Below are positions 42,929 to 51,125 of a stretch of DNA of 64,000 bases, piece by piece. The first letter of the stretch is position 1; each line of letters starts with the position of its first letter. Below the pieces are notes generated by a model. That model ran no database searches and was not told where the DNA came from. It saw nothing but the letters and a program-made list of their open reading frames with translations. The position numbers and the translations under genes are program-made. The DNA comes from Variovorax paradoxus (GTDB taxonomy: Bacteria > Pseudomonadota > Gammaproteobacteria > Burkholderiales > Burkholderiaceae_C): NCBI RefSeq assembly GCF_030811855.1, contig NZ_JAUSRN010000016.1:1-64000 (forward strand). Direction: 5' to 3'.

Positions 42929-43837
42929 ATGAAGATTGAAAATCTGTCGGACCTGCAGGTGCTGGTGCAGACCGCGCGCGGCGGCACGCTCACGGCCGCC
43001 GCCCATGCGTTGGGCATGACGCCGGCAGCAGCCAGCGCCACTCTCAAACGGCTGGAAACGCAGCTCGGCGCGCGCCTGTTCGAGCGTTCGACCCGCGCCA
43101 TGCGCTTGACGTCGCAGGGCCAGACCTTGCTCGATTACGCGGTGCGCGCCTTCGAGCTGCTCGACGAAGGCGAGTCGCTGGTCATGGCCGACCGTGGCGA
43201 ACTGGTCGGCACCTTGCGCGTGGCCGCTCCGTCGGATCTCACGCGCAGCACGCTGCTGCCATGGTTCGACGAATTCCTCGAACTGCACCCCGGCGTCCAG
43301 CTGTCGCTTTCCGTCGGCGACCGTCTGCTCGACGTGACCCGCGACGAGGTCGACGTGGCGCTGCGCTACGGTGCGCTGGCCGATTCACGCTTGGTGGCGC
43401 GGCCCTTTGCCCTGACCCATCCGCTGCTCACCGCATCGCCCGACTACCTGCGCCGCCATGCCGCGCCAAAGACGCCGCAAGACCTGGTGCACCACAACTG
43501 CCTCACCTTCGATCGCGGCGGGCGCCGGCACCGCACGTGGCGCTTCGCGCAGAACGGGCAGTGGACCGAAGTGCGGGTGAAGGGCGATCGCAGCGTAGAT
43601 GACGCCTCGCTCGCGCGCGATTGGGCCGTGGCGGGGCGCGGCATCACGCTGAAGTCGGCGCTCGACGTGCGCAGCGACATCCAGAGCGGCCGGCTGGTGC
43701 ACCTGCTGCCCGAGTGGGACACCGAGCCCTATCCGCTGCATGCATTGCTGCCGAGCGGGCGCTTCGTGCCGGCGCGCGTGCGGGCGCTGGTGGATTTTCT
43801 GGCGCTGAAGTTCGAGGCGCTGACCGCCACCGCCTAG
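42929..43837 (+). CDS. LysR-family transcriptional regulator
   Basis: A 302-residue protein. HTH at 5-62 (D-L-Q-V-L-V-Q-T-A-R-G-G-T-L-T-A-A-A-H-A-L-G-M then A-A-S-A-T-L-K-R-L-E-T-Q-L). The effector domain has the R-x-G-x-L (R-Y-G-A-L-A-D-S-R-L-V-A-R) pattern of the CrgA/DsdC-like subgroup, which often controls a divergent oxidoreductase. It is transcribed away from the quinone oxidoreductase gene, its probable target. The convergent SDR stop overlaps its last four bases (43834-43837). Confidence 0.93.
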   Translation: MKIENLSDLQVLVQTARGGTLTAAAHALGMTPAAASATLKRLETQLGARLFERSTRAMRLTSQGQTLLDYAVRAFELLDEGESLVMADRGELVGTLRVAAPSDLTRSTLLPWFDEFLELHPGVQLSLSVGDRLLDVTRDEVDVALRYGALADSRLVARPFALTHPLLTASPDYLRRHAAPKTPQDLVHHNCLTFDRGGRRHRTWRFAQNGQWTEVRVKGDRSVDDASLARDWAVAGRGITLKSALDVRSDIQSGRLVHLLPEWDTEPYPLHALLPSGRFVPARVRALVDFLALKFEALTATA

Positions 43838-44631
43838 ATCATGGGCGTGACGGCGCCGTCCATTGCGACGATGGCGCCGGTGATGTAGCTCGCCTTTGGC
43901 GATGCCAGGAACACGACGGCATTGGCAATCTCTTCCGGCGCGGCGATGCGCCCGAGCGGGAGCCGCGCCTTGGCACGCTGCAGCGCCTCGTCGCTGCCGA
44001 TGCCCTGCAGCTTCGCATCCGCCTTCATGCCTTCCTGCAGCCGCTCGGTCAGCGTGAGGCCGGGGTTCACTGCGTTCACGCGCACTCCCTTGCCCGCGTA
44101 GGCCGCGGCCATGCCGGCGCTTACCAGCATCAGCGCCGCGTTGGCCGCGCCGCCGGCCATGTGGACCGGACTCGCAACCTTTCCGCCCTGCCCAATGACG
44201 TTGACGATGGCCCCGCTCCCGCGCTGGCCCATGCGCTTCACGACCGGATCGATCATGTGGATGTAGGTGAAGTACTTGGCGTCCATCGCGTCGTGCCAGG
44301 CGGCGGCGTTCAGCTCGTCGGGCGGTGTGCGGCGCGCGGCGCCGGCCGAGTTGACCAGCACGTCGACGGGGCCGAAGGCCTGCTCGGCCGCATCGAGCGC
44401 GGCCAGCGCACTTGCCGGGTCCTTGAGGTCGGCGGCGTGCACCGAGACCCGACCCACGGTTTCGGCAAACGCTTCGACCAGCGTCTTGCGACCCTGCTCC
44501 AAGTTCTGCAGATCGCGCGAGACGAGGCTCACGCGCGCGCCCTCGCGCAGAAAGCCCAGCGCGCAGGCCAGGCCGATGCCCTTGCTGCCGCCGGTAATGA
44601 GAACGTGCCGGTCCTGGAGCTGGAGGTCCAT
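43834..44631 (-). CDS. Short-chain dehydrogenase/reductase, catalytic Tyr and Lys absent
   Basis: A 265-residue Rossmann protein. ATG at 44631. The cofactor motif is intact: T-G-G-S-K-G-I-G (13-20), with D68-L in A-D-L-K-D and N-S-A-G (94-97). In place of the Y-x-x-x-K catalytic pair the sequence reads M-A-G-G-A-A-N-A-A-L at 158-167, so the Tyr position is Gly160 and the Lys position Asn164. The rest (V-N-A-V-N-P-G, Y-I-T-G-A-I-V-A-M-D-G) is normal. It is therefore either inactive as a standard dehydrogenase or uses another mechanism; a subgroup of SDRs with this change exists in related bacteria. It is divergent from the creatininase-family gene across 80 bases. Confidence 0.88.
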   Translation of the reverse strand: MDLQLQDRHVLITGGSKGIGLACALGFLREGARVSLVSRDLQNLEQGRKTLVEAFAETVGRVSVHAADLKDPASALAALDAAEQAFGPVDVLVNSAGAARRTPPDELNAAAWHDAMDAKYFTYIHMIDPVVKRMGQRGSGAIVNVIGQGGKVASPVHMAGGAANAALMLVSAGMAAAYAGKGVRVNAVNPGLTLTERLQEGMKADAKLQGIGSDEALQRAKARLPLGRIAAPEEIANAVVFLASPKASYITGAIVAMDGAVTPMI

Positions 44632-44711
44632 GTGAGAGAGTCCTTGAGTCGTGAAAAGAAGGCCGCGCCGCGCGGGTCGCGTGGATTGAATCACCGCTCT
44701 AAGATCGGCGG

Positions 44712-45539
44712 ATGAATGCATCTTCGGTATCCCTGCCCCGCTACTGGTCTCAACTGACGACGCGCGACTTTGCGGCGCTTGATGTGGCAGCCACCGTGGC
44801 AGTACTGCCACTCGGTGCGACGGAACAGCACGGGCCCCATCTGCCGCTGGGCGTGGACACGGTGCTGGCCGACGGCATCGTGACCGCGGCGCTGCCGCTG
44901 CTGCCGGCAAAGCTGCCGATACTGTTCCTGCCGACGCAGCAGATCGGCCTGAGCCCCGAGCACGCGCGCTTCGCGGGCACGCTCACGCTGTCGGCCGAGA
45001 CCGTGATCCGCATGTGGAACGAGATCGGCGCCGGGGTGGCGCGTGCCGGCGTGAAGAAGCTGGTGCTGTTCAACGCGCACGGCGGGCACGTGGGCGCAAT
45101 GGACATCGTGGCGCGCGAGCTGCGCGCGGCGCACGGGCTCATCGTCTACAGCGTGAGCTGGTTCAACCTGCCGCTGGGCGATGCGGGCGCGCAGTTCGGC
45201 GCCGACGAACATCGCTTCGGCGTGCATGCCGGCGACATCGAAACGTCGATGATGCTGGCGCTTGCGCCGCAGCAGGTGCGCATGGGCGAGGCGAAGAATT
45301 TCCGCTCCACCTCCGAGCAGCGCGCGGCCGACTACGCGATTCTTGGCAACGGCAAGAGCGCGAAGCTGGGATGGGCCATGGAGGATTACAACCCGCAAGG
45401 CGCAGCGGGCAATGCGGCCGCGGCGACTGGTGTGCGTGGGCAGGCTGTAATCGATGCGGCTGCGGAGCAGCTCGCGTTGTTATTGGCGGAGGTGTCTCGG
45501 CTGCCGTTGGAGACGGCTCATACGGGGCCGCTGCCGTAG
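44712..45539 (+). CDS. Creatininase-family metal-dependent amidohydrolase
   Basis: A 275-residue protein. The dinuclear metal site is visible: L-G-A-T-E38-Q-H40-G-P-H-L-P-L-G-V-D49-T, N-A-H-G-G-H-V-G, and a later Glu in G-D-I-E-T-S-M. Members hydrolyse creatinine, other cyclic amides, or act in cofactor maturation (mycofactocin, FAPy), so function beyond amide hydrolysis is open. It is divergent from the SDR gene, ends just before a long inverted repeat and has no same-strand partner. Confidence 0.9.
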   Translation: MNASSVSLPRYWSQLTTRDFAALDVAATVAVLPLGATEQHGPHLPLGVDTVLADGIVTAALPLLPAKLPILFLPTQQIGLSPEHARFAGTLTLSAETVIRMWNEIGAGVARAGVKKLVLFNAHGGHVGAMDIVARELRAAHGLIVYSVSWFNLPLGDAGAQFGADEHRFGVHAGDIETSMMLALAPQQVRMGEAKNFRSTSEQRAADYAILGNGKSAKLGWAMEDYNPQGAAGNAAAATGVRGQAVIDAAAEQLALLLAEVSRLPLETAHTGPLP

Positions 45540-45873
45540 CTTTGGGTCGTTGAGTGTTTGGTGCGCCGTTCAGGGCGGCGCTCCCGCCGACGGGGTACCT
45601 TTCTCCGCGAATGTCCCCCGGCCTGCGGCCTCCTCCTTTATTTCGCTGCGCAAGGCGCCCCGCCAGCGGGAGCGTGATTCAGAGCAGTCGTTGATTAGCG
45701 GTACAACCGCAGCGTGCCCCAGTGCACAGGGCATCGGGTGCTCCGCGCAGCGAAATAAAGGAGGAGGGCGAAGCCCGGGGGACATTCGCGGAGGGGAGTA
45801 CCCGGTGGCCTTTGCACGCGCCCTGAACAGCAGCGCCAAAAGCACGCGTCCAAAAAAACGGACTCCTAAATCT
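45540..45873. other. Intergenic region between convergent genes, filled by a long palindrome
   Basis: These 334 bases lie between the creatininase stop and the PLP-enzyme stop. No ORF has coding character. Almost the whole region is the inverted repeat described separately; only the outer 30-45 bases are outside it. Confidence 0.8.
45568..45828. repeat. Roughly 260-bp imperfect inverted repeat (large intergenic palindrome)
   Basis: Left arm 45568-45652 and right arm 45745-45828 are near-perfect complements. The outer ends GTTCAGGGCG and CGCCCTGAAC match exactly. Inside are CTCCGCGAATGTCCCCCGG against CCGGGGGACATTCGCGGAG, and CCTCCTTTATTTCGCTGCGC against GCGCAGCGAAATAAAGGAGG. The roughly 90-base centre has its own option: 45580-45596 can pair with 45656-45672 (CGCTCCCGC with GCGGGAGCG), so two foldings compete. 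Placed between two converging transcription units, it could stop both. The arms look like a repeat family found in Comamonadaceae intergenic regions (from memory). Confidence 0.85.
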
Positions 45874-46842
45874 TCAAGCCACCCGCCCCAGCACCCCCGC
45901 GAACATGTCTGAATCGACATTGCCGCCGCTCACGCAGATGCCCACCGTCTTGCCGCGCCAGCGCTCCTGCTGCTGGAGCGCACCCGCCAGCGCCGCGGCG
46001 CCCGCCCCTTCGGCCACGTTGTGCGTGTCGCTGAAGAGAATGCGCATGGCCTCGGCAACTTCGTTGTCGCTGACGGCGATCACGTCGTCGGCTTCGCGCA
46101 GGATCACCTCGACCGATTCGGGCACCGGCGTGCGGCAGGCCATGCCGTCGGCCAGCCGCGTGCTGACCGGCGATTCGACGGGCCGGCCCGCGCGAAAGGA
46201 ATCCTGGTACGCCGTGGCATGCGCCGACACCACGCCGATGAGCCGGGTCGATACGCCGCAATGCGCCCGCGCGGCGGCCGCGGCGGCAAAACCCGAGCCC
46301 AGGCCGATGGGCACGAACATCACGTCGGGTGGCGTGTCTTTCAGCGCACTGAAGAATTCGACATACGCGGTGGACACACCGCGCACCAGCTCGCGGTGGA
46401 ACGACGGCACGCGATGCATGCCGTCGCGCTCGGCGAGCATGGCCGCGTGCTCCGAAGCCGCCTGGAAATCGTCGCCATGCTCGACCAGCTGCACGCCCAG
46501 GGCGCGCATGGCGGCATTCTTCTCGATCGAGTTGCCATGCGGCACCACGATGGTGGCCGCGAGCCCATGGCGCCGCGCCGCGAAGCCGACCGATTGGCCG
46601 TGGTTGCCGCGCGTGGCGCTGATGACGCGGCGCACGCCGGGTTGCTCGCGCGCCAGGGTCTCGAAATAGGTCAGTCCGCCGCGGATCTTGAAGGCACCCG
46701 CTGGCGTGTGATTTTCGTGCTTGGCCCACACCGTACTGCCCAGGCGCTGCGAAAGCAGCGGCCATGCGTATTGGGGCGTGGGTGGCATGGCGGCGCCGAC
46801 CGTGCGCTGCGCCGATTCGATTTCTTCGCGGGTGAACTTCAC
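45874..46842 (-). CDS. PLP-dependent threonine/serine dehydratase-like protein (fold type II)
   Basis: A 322-residue protein from GTG 46842. The cofactor Lys is K52 in P-A-G-A-F-K-I-R-G-G. The phosphate loop is V-P-I-G-L-G-S-G-F-A-A-A, and S-A-T-R-G-N-H-G-Q-S matches the substrate loop of threonine dehydratases. It has no ACT regulatory domain, so it resembles catabolic dehydratases or related ammonia-lyases/racemases. It deaminates a hydroxy-amino acid to a keto acid by family. It is the last gene of the minus-strand exporter operon (13 bases after a LysE gene). Confidence 0.88.
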   Translation of the reverse strand: MKFTREEIESAQRTVGAAMPPTPQYAWPLLSQRLGSTVWAKHENHTPAGAFKIRGGLTYFETLAREQPGVRRVISATRGNHGQSVGFAARRHGLAATIVVPHGNSIEKNAAMRALGVQLVEHGDDFQAASEHAAMLAERDGMHRVPSFHRELVRGVSTAYVEFFSALKDTPPDVMFVPIGLGSGFAAAAAARAHCGVSTRLIGVVSAHATAYQDSFRAGRPVESPVSTRLADGMACRTPVPESVEVILREADDVIAVSDNEVAEAMRILFSDTHNVAEGAGAAALAGALQQQERWRGKTVGICVSGGNVDSDMFAGVLGRVA

Positions 46843-46855
46843 GGGCGTTTTCTTT

Positions 46856-47488
46856 CTACTTGCGTTCCGTCAGCGCGACACGCACCGCCAGCGCAGCGAG
46901 CACGCTGCCCATCACGTAGCGCTGCGCCCGCAGCCAGCCGGCGCTTTGCGACAGCACGGCCGTGATACTAGCGGCGCCGAAGATCATGACGGTGTTGACC
47001 GCGGCACTGCTCGCCATCTGCGCAACGCCCAGCTGCATGCTCTGCAGCAGCACCGAGCCGCGCTCGGGATGGATGAACTGCGGAAAGAACGAGAGGTAGA
47101 ACATCGCGACCTTCGGGTTCAGCAGGTTGGTGAGAAAGCCCATGCGAAACAACTTGCCGGGCCGGTCCGAAGGCAGAGCGCGCGCCTCGAAGGGCGCATT
47201 GCCGCCGGGCTTGACCGCCTGCCATGCCAGCCACAACAGATACGCCGCGCCGGCAAGCCGGATCACGTCGAACGCGATCGGCACTGCCAGCAGCAGCGCG
47301 GTGAGCCCGAGCGCAGCCGCAAACAGGTGCGCGAGAAAAGCCATCATCACGCCGCCGAGCGAGACCAGCCCCGCGCGGCGACCCTGGATCAGCGTGCGCG
47401 ACACGCAATAGATCATGTTGGGACCGGGCGTGAGCGCGAGCAGCACGGAGGCGAGCGCGAACCAGGCGATTTCGGTCAAGCTGAGCAT
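46856..47488 (-). CDS. LysE/RhtB-family amino-acid exporter (first of three)
   Basis: A 210-residue membrane protein, ATG 47488. Five to six helices; the family signature L-T-P-G-P-N-M in helix 1 and F-L-T-N-L-L-N-P-K-V-A-M-F-Y-L-S-F-F-P-Q-F in the middle are intact. These exporters release amino acids or homoserine lactone-like compounds. It is separated from the VOC gene by 5 bases and from the PLP enzyme by 13, so it is within an operon. Confidence 0.93.
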   Translation of the reverse strand: MLSLTEIAWFALASVLLALTPGPNMIYCVSRTLIQGRRAGLVSLGGVMMAFLAHLFAAALGLTALLLAVPIAFDVIRLAGAAYLLWLAWQAVKPGGNAPFEARALPSDRPGKLFRMGFLTNLLNPKVAMFYLSFFPQFIHPERGSVLLQSMQLGVAQMASSAAVNTVMIFGAASITAVLSQSAGWLRAQRYVMGSVLAALAVRVALTERK

Positions 47489-47493
47489 GTTGG

Positions 47494-48186
47494 TCAGAGC
47501 CCTTCGGACTGAAGTGTGACGGGGCCGCGGGGTGTGTCGAGCACCGCTACGAGATTTGGCGCGCCGGGCTGCACGGCCATGTCGGCCATGCCAATGGCGG
47601 ACAGCGCGGCAGCCAAGTCGGCCGCGCGTGGATGGGTGGCCTGGAGCGACCGCATCGAAAGCCCCGAGGCGGGCATGGCATCGGTGGGGTGCACCGGTCC
47701 CCACTGGATCAGCGTGGGCAGCGCGCCGTAGAAAAGCCGCTGCCCGTCGTCGCGCACCGTGATCTGCCATTCGAGCCGGCCGGCGGGCGTGTCGCGCGAA
47801 GCCTCGAGCAAATGGCCGCGGTCGATGTGCGCGTGTTCGTCGCGCGCCAGCGCCTGCAGCGCGGCGTGTGCATCTGGCACGCGCGCCACGAAGTGCACCA
47901 GCCGAGGCCCGCGTCGCAAGAGGCCCATCTGCAGCATTGCATCGTCGAGGTCGAACCAGCGGTGGGTGCCGGACCGCGACGGCTGCTTGCCGGGCTCGAT
48001 GGCGATGATTTCGAGGTAGGCCTGCGGAAAGGCCGCGCTCGCGATATTCAGCAGCCGGTTGTGCGTGCCCATCAGCGGATGCGAACCGCCGGCGCCCGGC
48101 GTCACGCCCAGAGTTGCCTCGCACCACGCCACGCCCTCGGACAGCGAGGCGGCGGCGATCACCAGGTGGTCGAGCTGCGCGCGCAT
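47494..48186 (-). CDS. VOC-superfamily (glyoxalase-like) protein
   Basis: A 230-residue protein. It begins L-D-H-L-V-I-A-A-A-S-L-S-E-G-V-A-W, the usual first strand of a glyoxalase-like module, with the second metal-site region Y-L-E-I-I-A-I-E-P. A second module begins at L-V-H-F-V-A-R-V-P. Members act as metal-dependent lyases or dioxygenases or as binding proteins. No specific activity can be named. It sits mid-operon (12 bases after phzF-like, 5 before LysE). Confidence 0.85.
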   Translation of the reverse strand: MRAQLDHLVIAAASLSEGVAWCEATLGVTPGAGGSHPLMGTHNRLLNIASAAFPQAYLEIIAIEPGKQPSRSGTHRWFDLDDAMLQMGLLRRGPRLVHFVARVPDAHAALQALARDEHAHIDRGHLLEASRDTPAGRLEWQITVRDDGQRLFYGALPTLIQWGPVHPTDAMPASGLSMRSLQATHPRAADLAAALSAIGMADMAVQPGAPNLVAVLDTPRGPVTLQSEGL

Positions 48187-48198
48187 GGTGTTCTCCTC

Positions 48199-49125
48199 TT
48201 ACAGCGTCACCTGGCCGTCGACGCAGGTCACGGCATCGCCGCCGACCCACACCTTGCCGTCGCCGTCGCGCTCGATGGACACGCGCCCGGCGCGTCCGAG
48301 GCACTGGCCTTGCGCGGCGGTGTAGCGCTCGGGCATGTGGCCGTCCGCAATCAGCCATTCGGCGAGGCTGGCGTTGAGGCTCCCGGTGACCGGGTCCTCC
48401 TCGACGCCGATCGGCGCTGCAAAAGCGCGCACCTCGAGATCGATCTTCGGGCCGTCGTCGGCTTGGGCCATGGCGGCCTTGCCGCCGAAGGCGCGCGCCT
48501 CGCGGTTCGAGCGCCCGATCAGCATCGATGAGCCCTCCGCCACTGGCACGCCCGCTACGCCGGCCTTGACGCCCAACTCCTTGAGCATTCGGTGGTCGGG
48601 CACGAGCCTGAGCACGGTGTCGGCATCGCTGAGCAGCAGGCCGAACCAGACCGGACCGTTGTCCAGCACCTGGGCCGCGACGATCTGCTGCGCCTTCAGG
48701 CCCAGCGCACCCGCCACCTTGGCCAGCAGCGTGGGGCTGGGCGCACTGCGCTTGAGTGGCGGGGCAGAGAAAGCCAGCCGCTCGCCTTCATGGCGCAGGG
48801 GCACGAGGCCGGCCGCGCACTGCTGCACGATGCGGCCCGCCGCCTTGGGCGTGCCGCCGGCCTGCAGCCAGGCATGGCAGCTGCCGATGGTCGGGTGGCC
48901 CGCGAAAGGCAGCTCGCCGCCGGGCGTGAAGATGCGCACGCGGTAGTCGGCGGTGGGGTCGGTCGGCGGCAGCAAGAAGGTGGTTTCGGACAGGTTGGTC
49001 CACTGCGCGAAGCGCTGCATCTCGGCGTCGTCGAGGCCTGCGCCGTCGAGCACCACGGCAAGCGGATTGCCGAGGTAAGGCGTTGCGGTGAAGACGTCGA
49101 CTTGTTTGAACGGGCGGGGTTTCAT
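48199..49125 (-). CDS. PhzF-family isomerase/epimerase-like protein
   Basis: A 308-residue protein. It begins K-Q-V-D-V-F-T-A-T-P-Y-L-G-N-P-L-A-V-V-L, followed by N-L-S-E-T-T-F (the catalytic Glu in PhzF), F-T-P-G-G-E-L-P-F-A-G-H-P-T-I-G and, in the second half, G-V-E-E-D-P-V-T-G-S. The twofold fold of diaminopimelate-epimerase type is intact. Function beyond a Glu-catalysed isomerisation is unknown; no other phenazine genes are near. ATG 49125 is used; ATG 49134 would add three residues and overlap the GST stop as ATGA, which is equally possible. Confidence 0.9.
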   Translation of the reverse strand: MKPRPFKQVDVFTATPYLGNPLAVVLDGAGLDDAEMQRFAQWTNLSETTFLLPPTDPTADYRVRIFTPGGELPFAGHPTIGSCHAWLQAGGTPKAAGRIVQQCAAGLVPLRHEGERLAFSAPPLKRSAPSPTLLAKVAGALGLKAQQIVAAQVLDNGPVWFGLLLSDADTVLRLVPDHRMLKELGVKAGVAGVPVAEGSSMLIGRSNREARAFGGKAAMAQADDGPKIDLEVRAFAAPIGVEEDPVTGSLNASLAEWLIADGHMPERYTAAQGQCLGRAGRVSIERDGDGKVWVGGDAVTCVDGQVTL

Positions 49126-49130
49126 GCGTG

Positions 49131-49772
49131 TCATTCGAGCGGAAGGTCGAGCACGCCGCGCGTGCCCGGACGGGAAATCAGTTCGCCGTACCAGCGTTCG
49201 AGGTTCGGCCAGCTGGGGCGCTGGTATTCGGCCGGCGGCAGGCCGAACCAGCGGTGGGCTTCGCAGCCGATGGGAATGTCGGCCATCGTGAAGCGCTCGC
49301 CGGCCATGTAGGGTTGCCGCGCAAGGTGCGCGTCGAGCATCGCGAACAGAGACTCGCTCGCATGGACGGAAGCGTCGATGAGCGTGAAGTCGCGGTCGGC
49401 CGGCGCCGTGCGCACCCACTGCACGAAGGCGTCGCGGCTCGCGCGGTTGAGCGTGGTCTGCTGCCAGTCCATCCAGCGCTCGGCATCGAAGCGCGCGGGC
49501 AGGTCGCTCGGGTAGAACTTGCCGTGCGAATGCTTGGCGCACAGGTAGCGCACGATCACGTTCGATTCCCACAGCGTGACGCGCTCGCTGCCTTCGCCGT
49601 CGTCGATGGTGGGCACCAGCGCGTTCGGATTGAGCGAAAGGTACTCGGGCGTCTGCACCACGCCGAACCGGCCGCCGGCTTCGGTGCGTTGAAAGTCGAG
49701 CCCCAGCTCCTGCGCGCACCAGACGACTTTGCGCACGTTGATCGAACTGATGCGGCCCCAGATGTTGAGCAT
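49131..49772 (-). CDS. Glutathione S-transferase family protein
   Basis: A 213-residue cytoplasmic protein. The thioredoxin-like N-terminal domain (I-W-G-R-I-S-S-I-N-V-R-K-V-V-W) has S-S-I-N at the catalytic position, the cis-Pro region is N-A-L-V-P-T-I-D-D and E-S-N-V-I-V-R-Y-L binds glutathione. An all-helical C-terminal domain follows (F-T-M-A-D-I-P). It conjugates or isomerises electrophiles by family. Four bases separate it from the upstream LysE gene. Confidence 0.93.
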   Translation of the reverse strand: MLNIWGRISSINVRKVVWCAQELGLDFQRTEAGGRFGVVQTPEYLSLNPNALVPTIDDGEGSERVTLWESNVIVRYLCAKHSHGKFYPSDLPARFDAERWMDWQQTTLNRASRDAFVQWVRTAPADRDFTLIDASVHASESLFAMLDAHLARQPYMAGERFTMADIPIGCEAHRWFGLPPAEYQRPSWPNLERWYGELISRPGTRGVLDLPLE

Positions 49773-49776
49773 GTGT

Positions 49777-50448
49777 TCAGCTTCCTTGGACAGGTGTGGC
49801 GGACAAGGCGGACGGCACGGAAGGACGGTCGAGCAGCAGCAGGCGGATGGCCAGGCCGACCATCACCAGCGCCAGCAGGCCGCGCTGGAATCTTTCAGCC
49901 CCCGGACGGCGCTGAAGCCAGCGTCCGACCTGCCCGCTGCATGCGCCGAGCAGCGTGTTGAACGCAAGCGCGGCAGCCGAGAGCATGACGCCGAGCTGCA
50001 CCAGTTGCAAGGGCACGCTGCCGCGCGCCGGGTCGACGAACTGCGGCAGAAACACCATGAAGAACAGCAGCGCCTTCGGATTGACGAGGTTGTTGAGGAA
50101 CGCCATGCGCACGATGCGCGCGAAGGCGGACGGCTGCACGCGCGCACCCGCGGGGAGGCCGCCGTTGCTGCGAAGCGCCTGAAACGCGAGCCACAGCAGG
50201 TACAGAGCGCCGGCATAGCGCAGCAGGTCGAAGTAGGGCGGCCATGCCGCCACCAGCGCGGTCACGCCAGTGGCGGCGAAGAGCGTGTGCACCAGGTCGG
50301 CCGACGAGATGCCGAGCGCCGCCGCGAAACCGCCGCGCGGTCCATGGGCCACGCCGTGCGAGAGCACGAAGGCCATGTTCGGCCCGGGCGACAGGAACAG
50401 CGCGAGGACGGCCAGCAGGAAGAGCGCGAGCGTGGCGAGGCTGATCAT
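49777..50448 (-). CDS. LysE/RhtB-family exporter (second of three)
   Basis: A 223-residue membrane protein. ATG 50448 (M-I-S-L-A-T-L-A-L-F-L-L) is chosen over upstream in-frame codons that overlap no coding pattern. Signature L-S-P-G-P-N-M-A-F-V-L and F-L-N-N-L-V-N-P-K-A-L-L-F-F-M-V-F-L-P-Q-F. Full length with six helices. Different enough from the other two LysE proteins in this operon to suggest separate substrates rather than a recent duplication. Confidence 0.93.
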   Translation of the reverse strand: MISLATLALFLLAVLALFLSPGPNMAFVLSHGVAHGPRGGFAAALGISSADLVHTLFAATGVTALVAAWPPYFDLLRYAGALYLLWLAFQALRSNGGLPAGARVQPSAFARIVRMAFLNNLVNPKALLFFMVFLPQFVDPARGSVPLQLVQLGVMLSAAALAFNTLLGACSGQVGRWLQRRPGAERFQRGLLALVMVGLAIRLLLLDRPSVPSALSATPVQGS

Positions 50449-50470
50449 GGTGTGCCTTGCAATGCTTCGT

Positions 50471-51103
50471 TCAGGCAGCTGCGGCCGTGGCTGCCGCAAC
50501 CGGCGGGAGGTAGGGCTCGATGTTGCGCATGGCGCGTGTCACGTAGTCGTCTTTCTCGCCGACCGGCGCAACGTAGTGCAGCGCGCTCTTCGCGGCCTCG
50601 ATGCCTTCGCTGCGCGCAATGAGCCAGGCCGCGAGGTAGGGCGCTGACAGGCAGCCGCCGGCAGTGGCGACGTTGCCTTGCGCGAAGAAAGGCTGGTTGA
50701 GCACCTCGACGCCGGCTTCCTGCACCCAGGGCTTGGTCGTCAGGTCGGTACACGCCGGCACCGCGCCCAGCAGGCCCAGCTTGGCGAGCAGCAGCGTGCC
50801 CGAGCACTGCGCGCCGATCAGTTGCCGCTTGGCGTCGAGGCGGCGCAGCACGCCCATGATGGCGGGATCGGCCGCAATCTCTCGCGTGCGGATGCCGCTG
50901 CCGACGAGCACCGCCTCGGCCTCGGTGGCCGCCTCGAGCGTGGAGCTCGCATGCACGGTCACGCCGTTCATCGAGGTAACCGTGGCGCTGGGGGCGGACA
51001 GCGTCACGCGCCAACCTGGCTTCTTGATGCGGTTGAGTACCCCGAGCGCAATCAGCGAGTCGAGCTCGTTGAAGCCGTCGAAAGTGAGGATGGCGATGTG
51101 CAT
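50471..51103 (-). CDS. DJ-1/PfpI-family protein
   Basis: A 210-residue protein. ATG 51103 begins M-H-I-A-I-L-T-F-D-G-F-N-E-L-D. The nucleophile elbow is I-G-A-Q-C100-S-G-T-L-L-L-A; the Glu of the first strand region (N-E-L-D) is present, as in the isonitrile hydratase/AraC-N-like branch rather than protease PfpI. It could be a glyoxalase, amidase-like or isonitrile hydratase enzyme. It lies between the aminotransferase (22 bases) and the second LysE gene (22 bases) of the operon. Confidence 0.88.
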   Translation of the reverse strand: MHIAILTFDGFNELDSLIALGVLNRIKKPGWRVTLSAPSATVTSMNGVTVHASSTLEAATEAEAVLVGSGIRTREIAADPAIMGVLRRLDAKRQLIGAQCSGTLLLAKLGLLGAVPACTDLTTKPWVQEAGVEVLNQPFFAQGNVATAGGCLSAPYLAAWLIARSEGIEAAKSALHYVAPVGEKDDYVTRAMRNIEPYLPPVAAATAAAA

Positions 51104-51125
51104 CGTGATTGCCTCGGGGAGTGGC

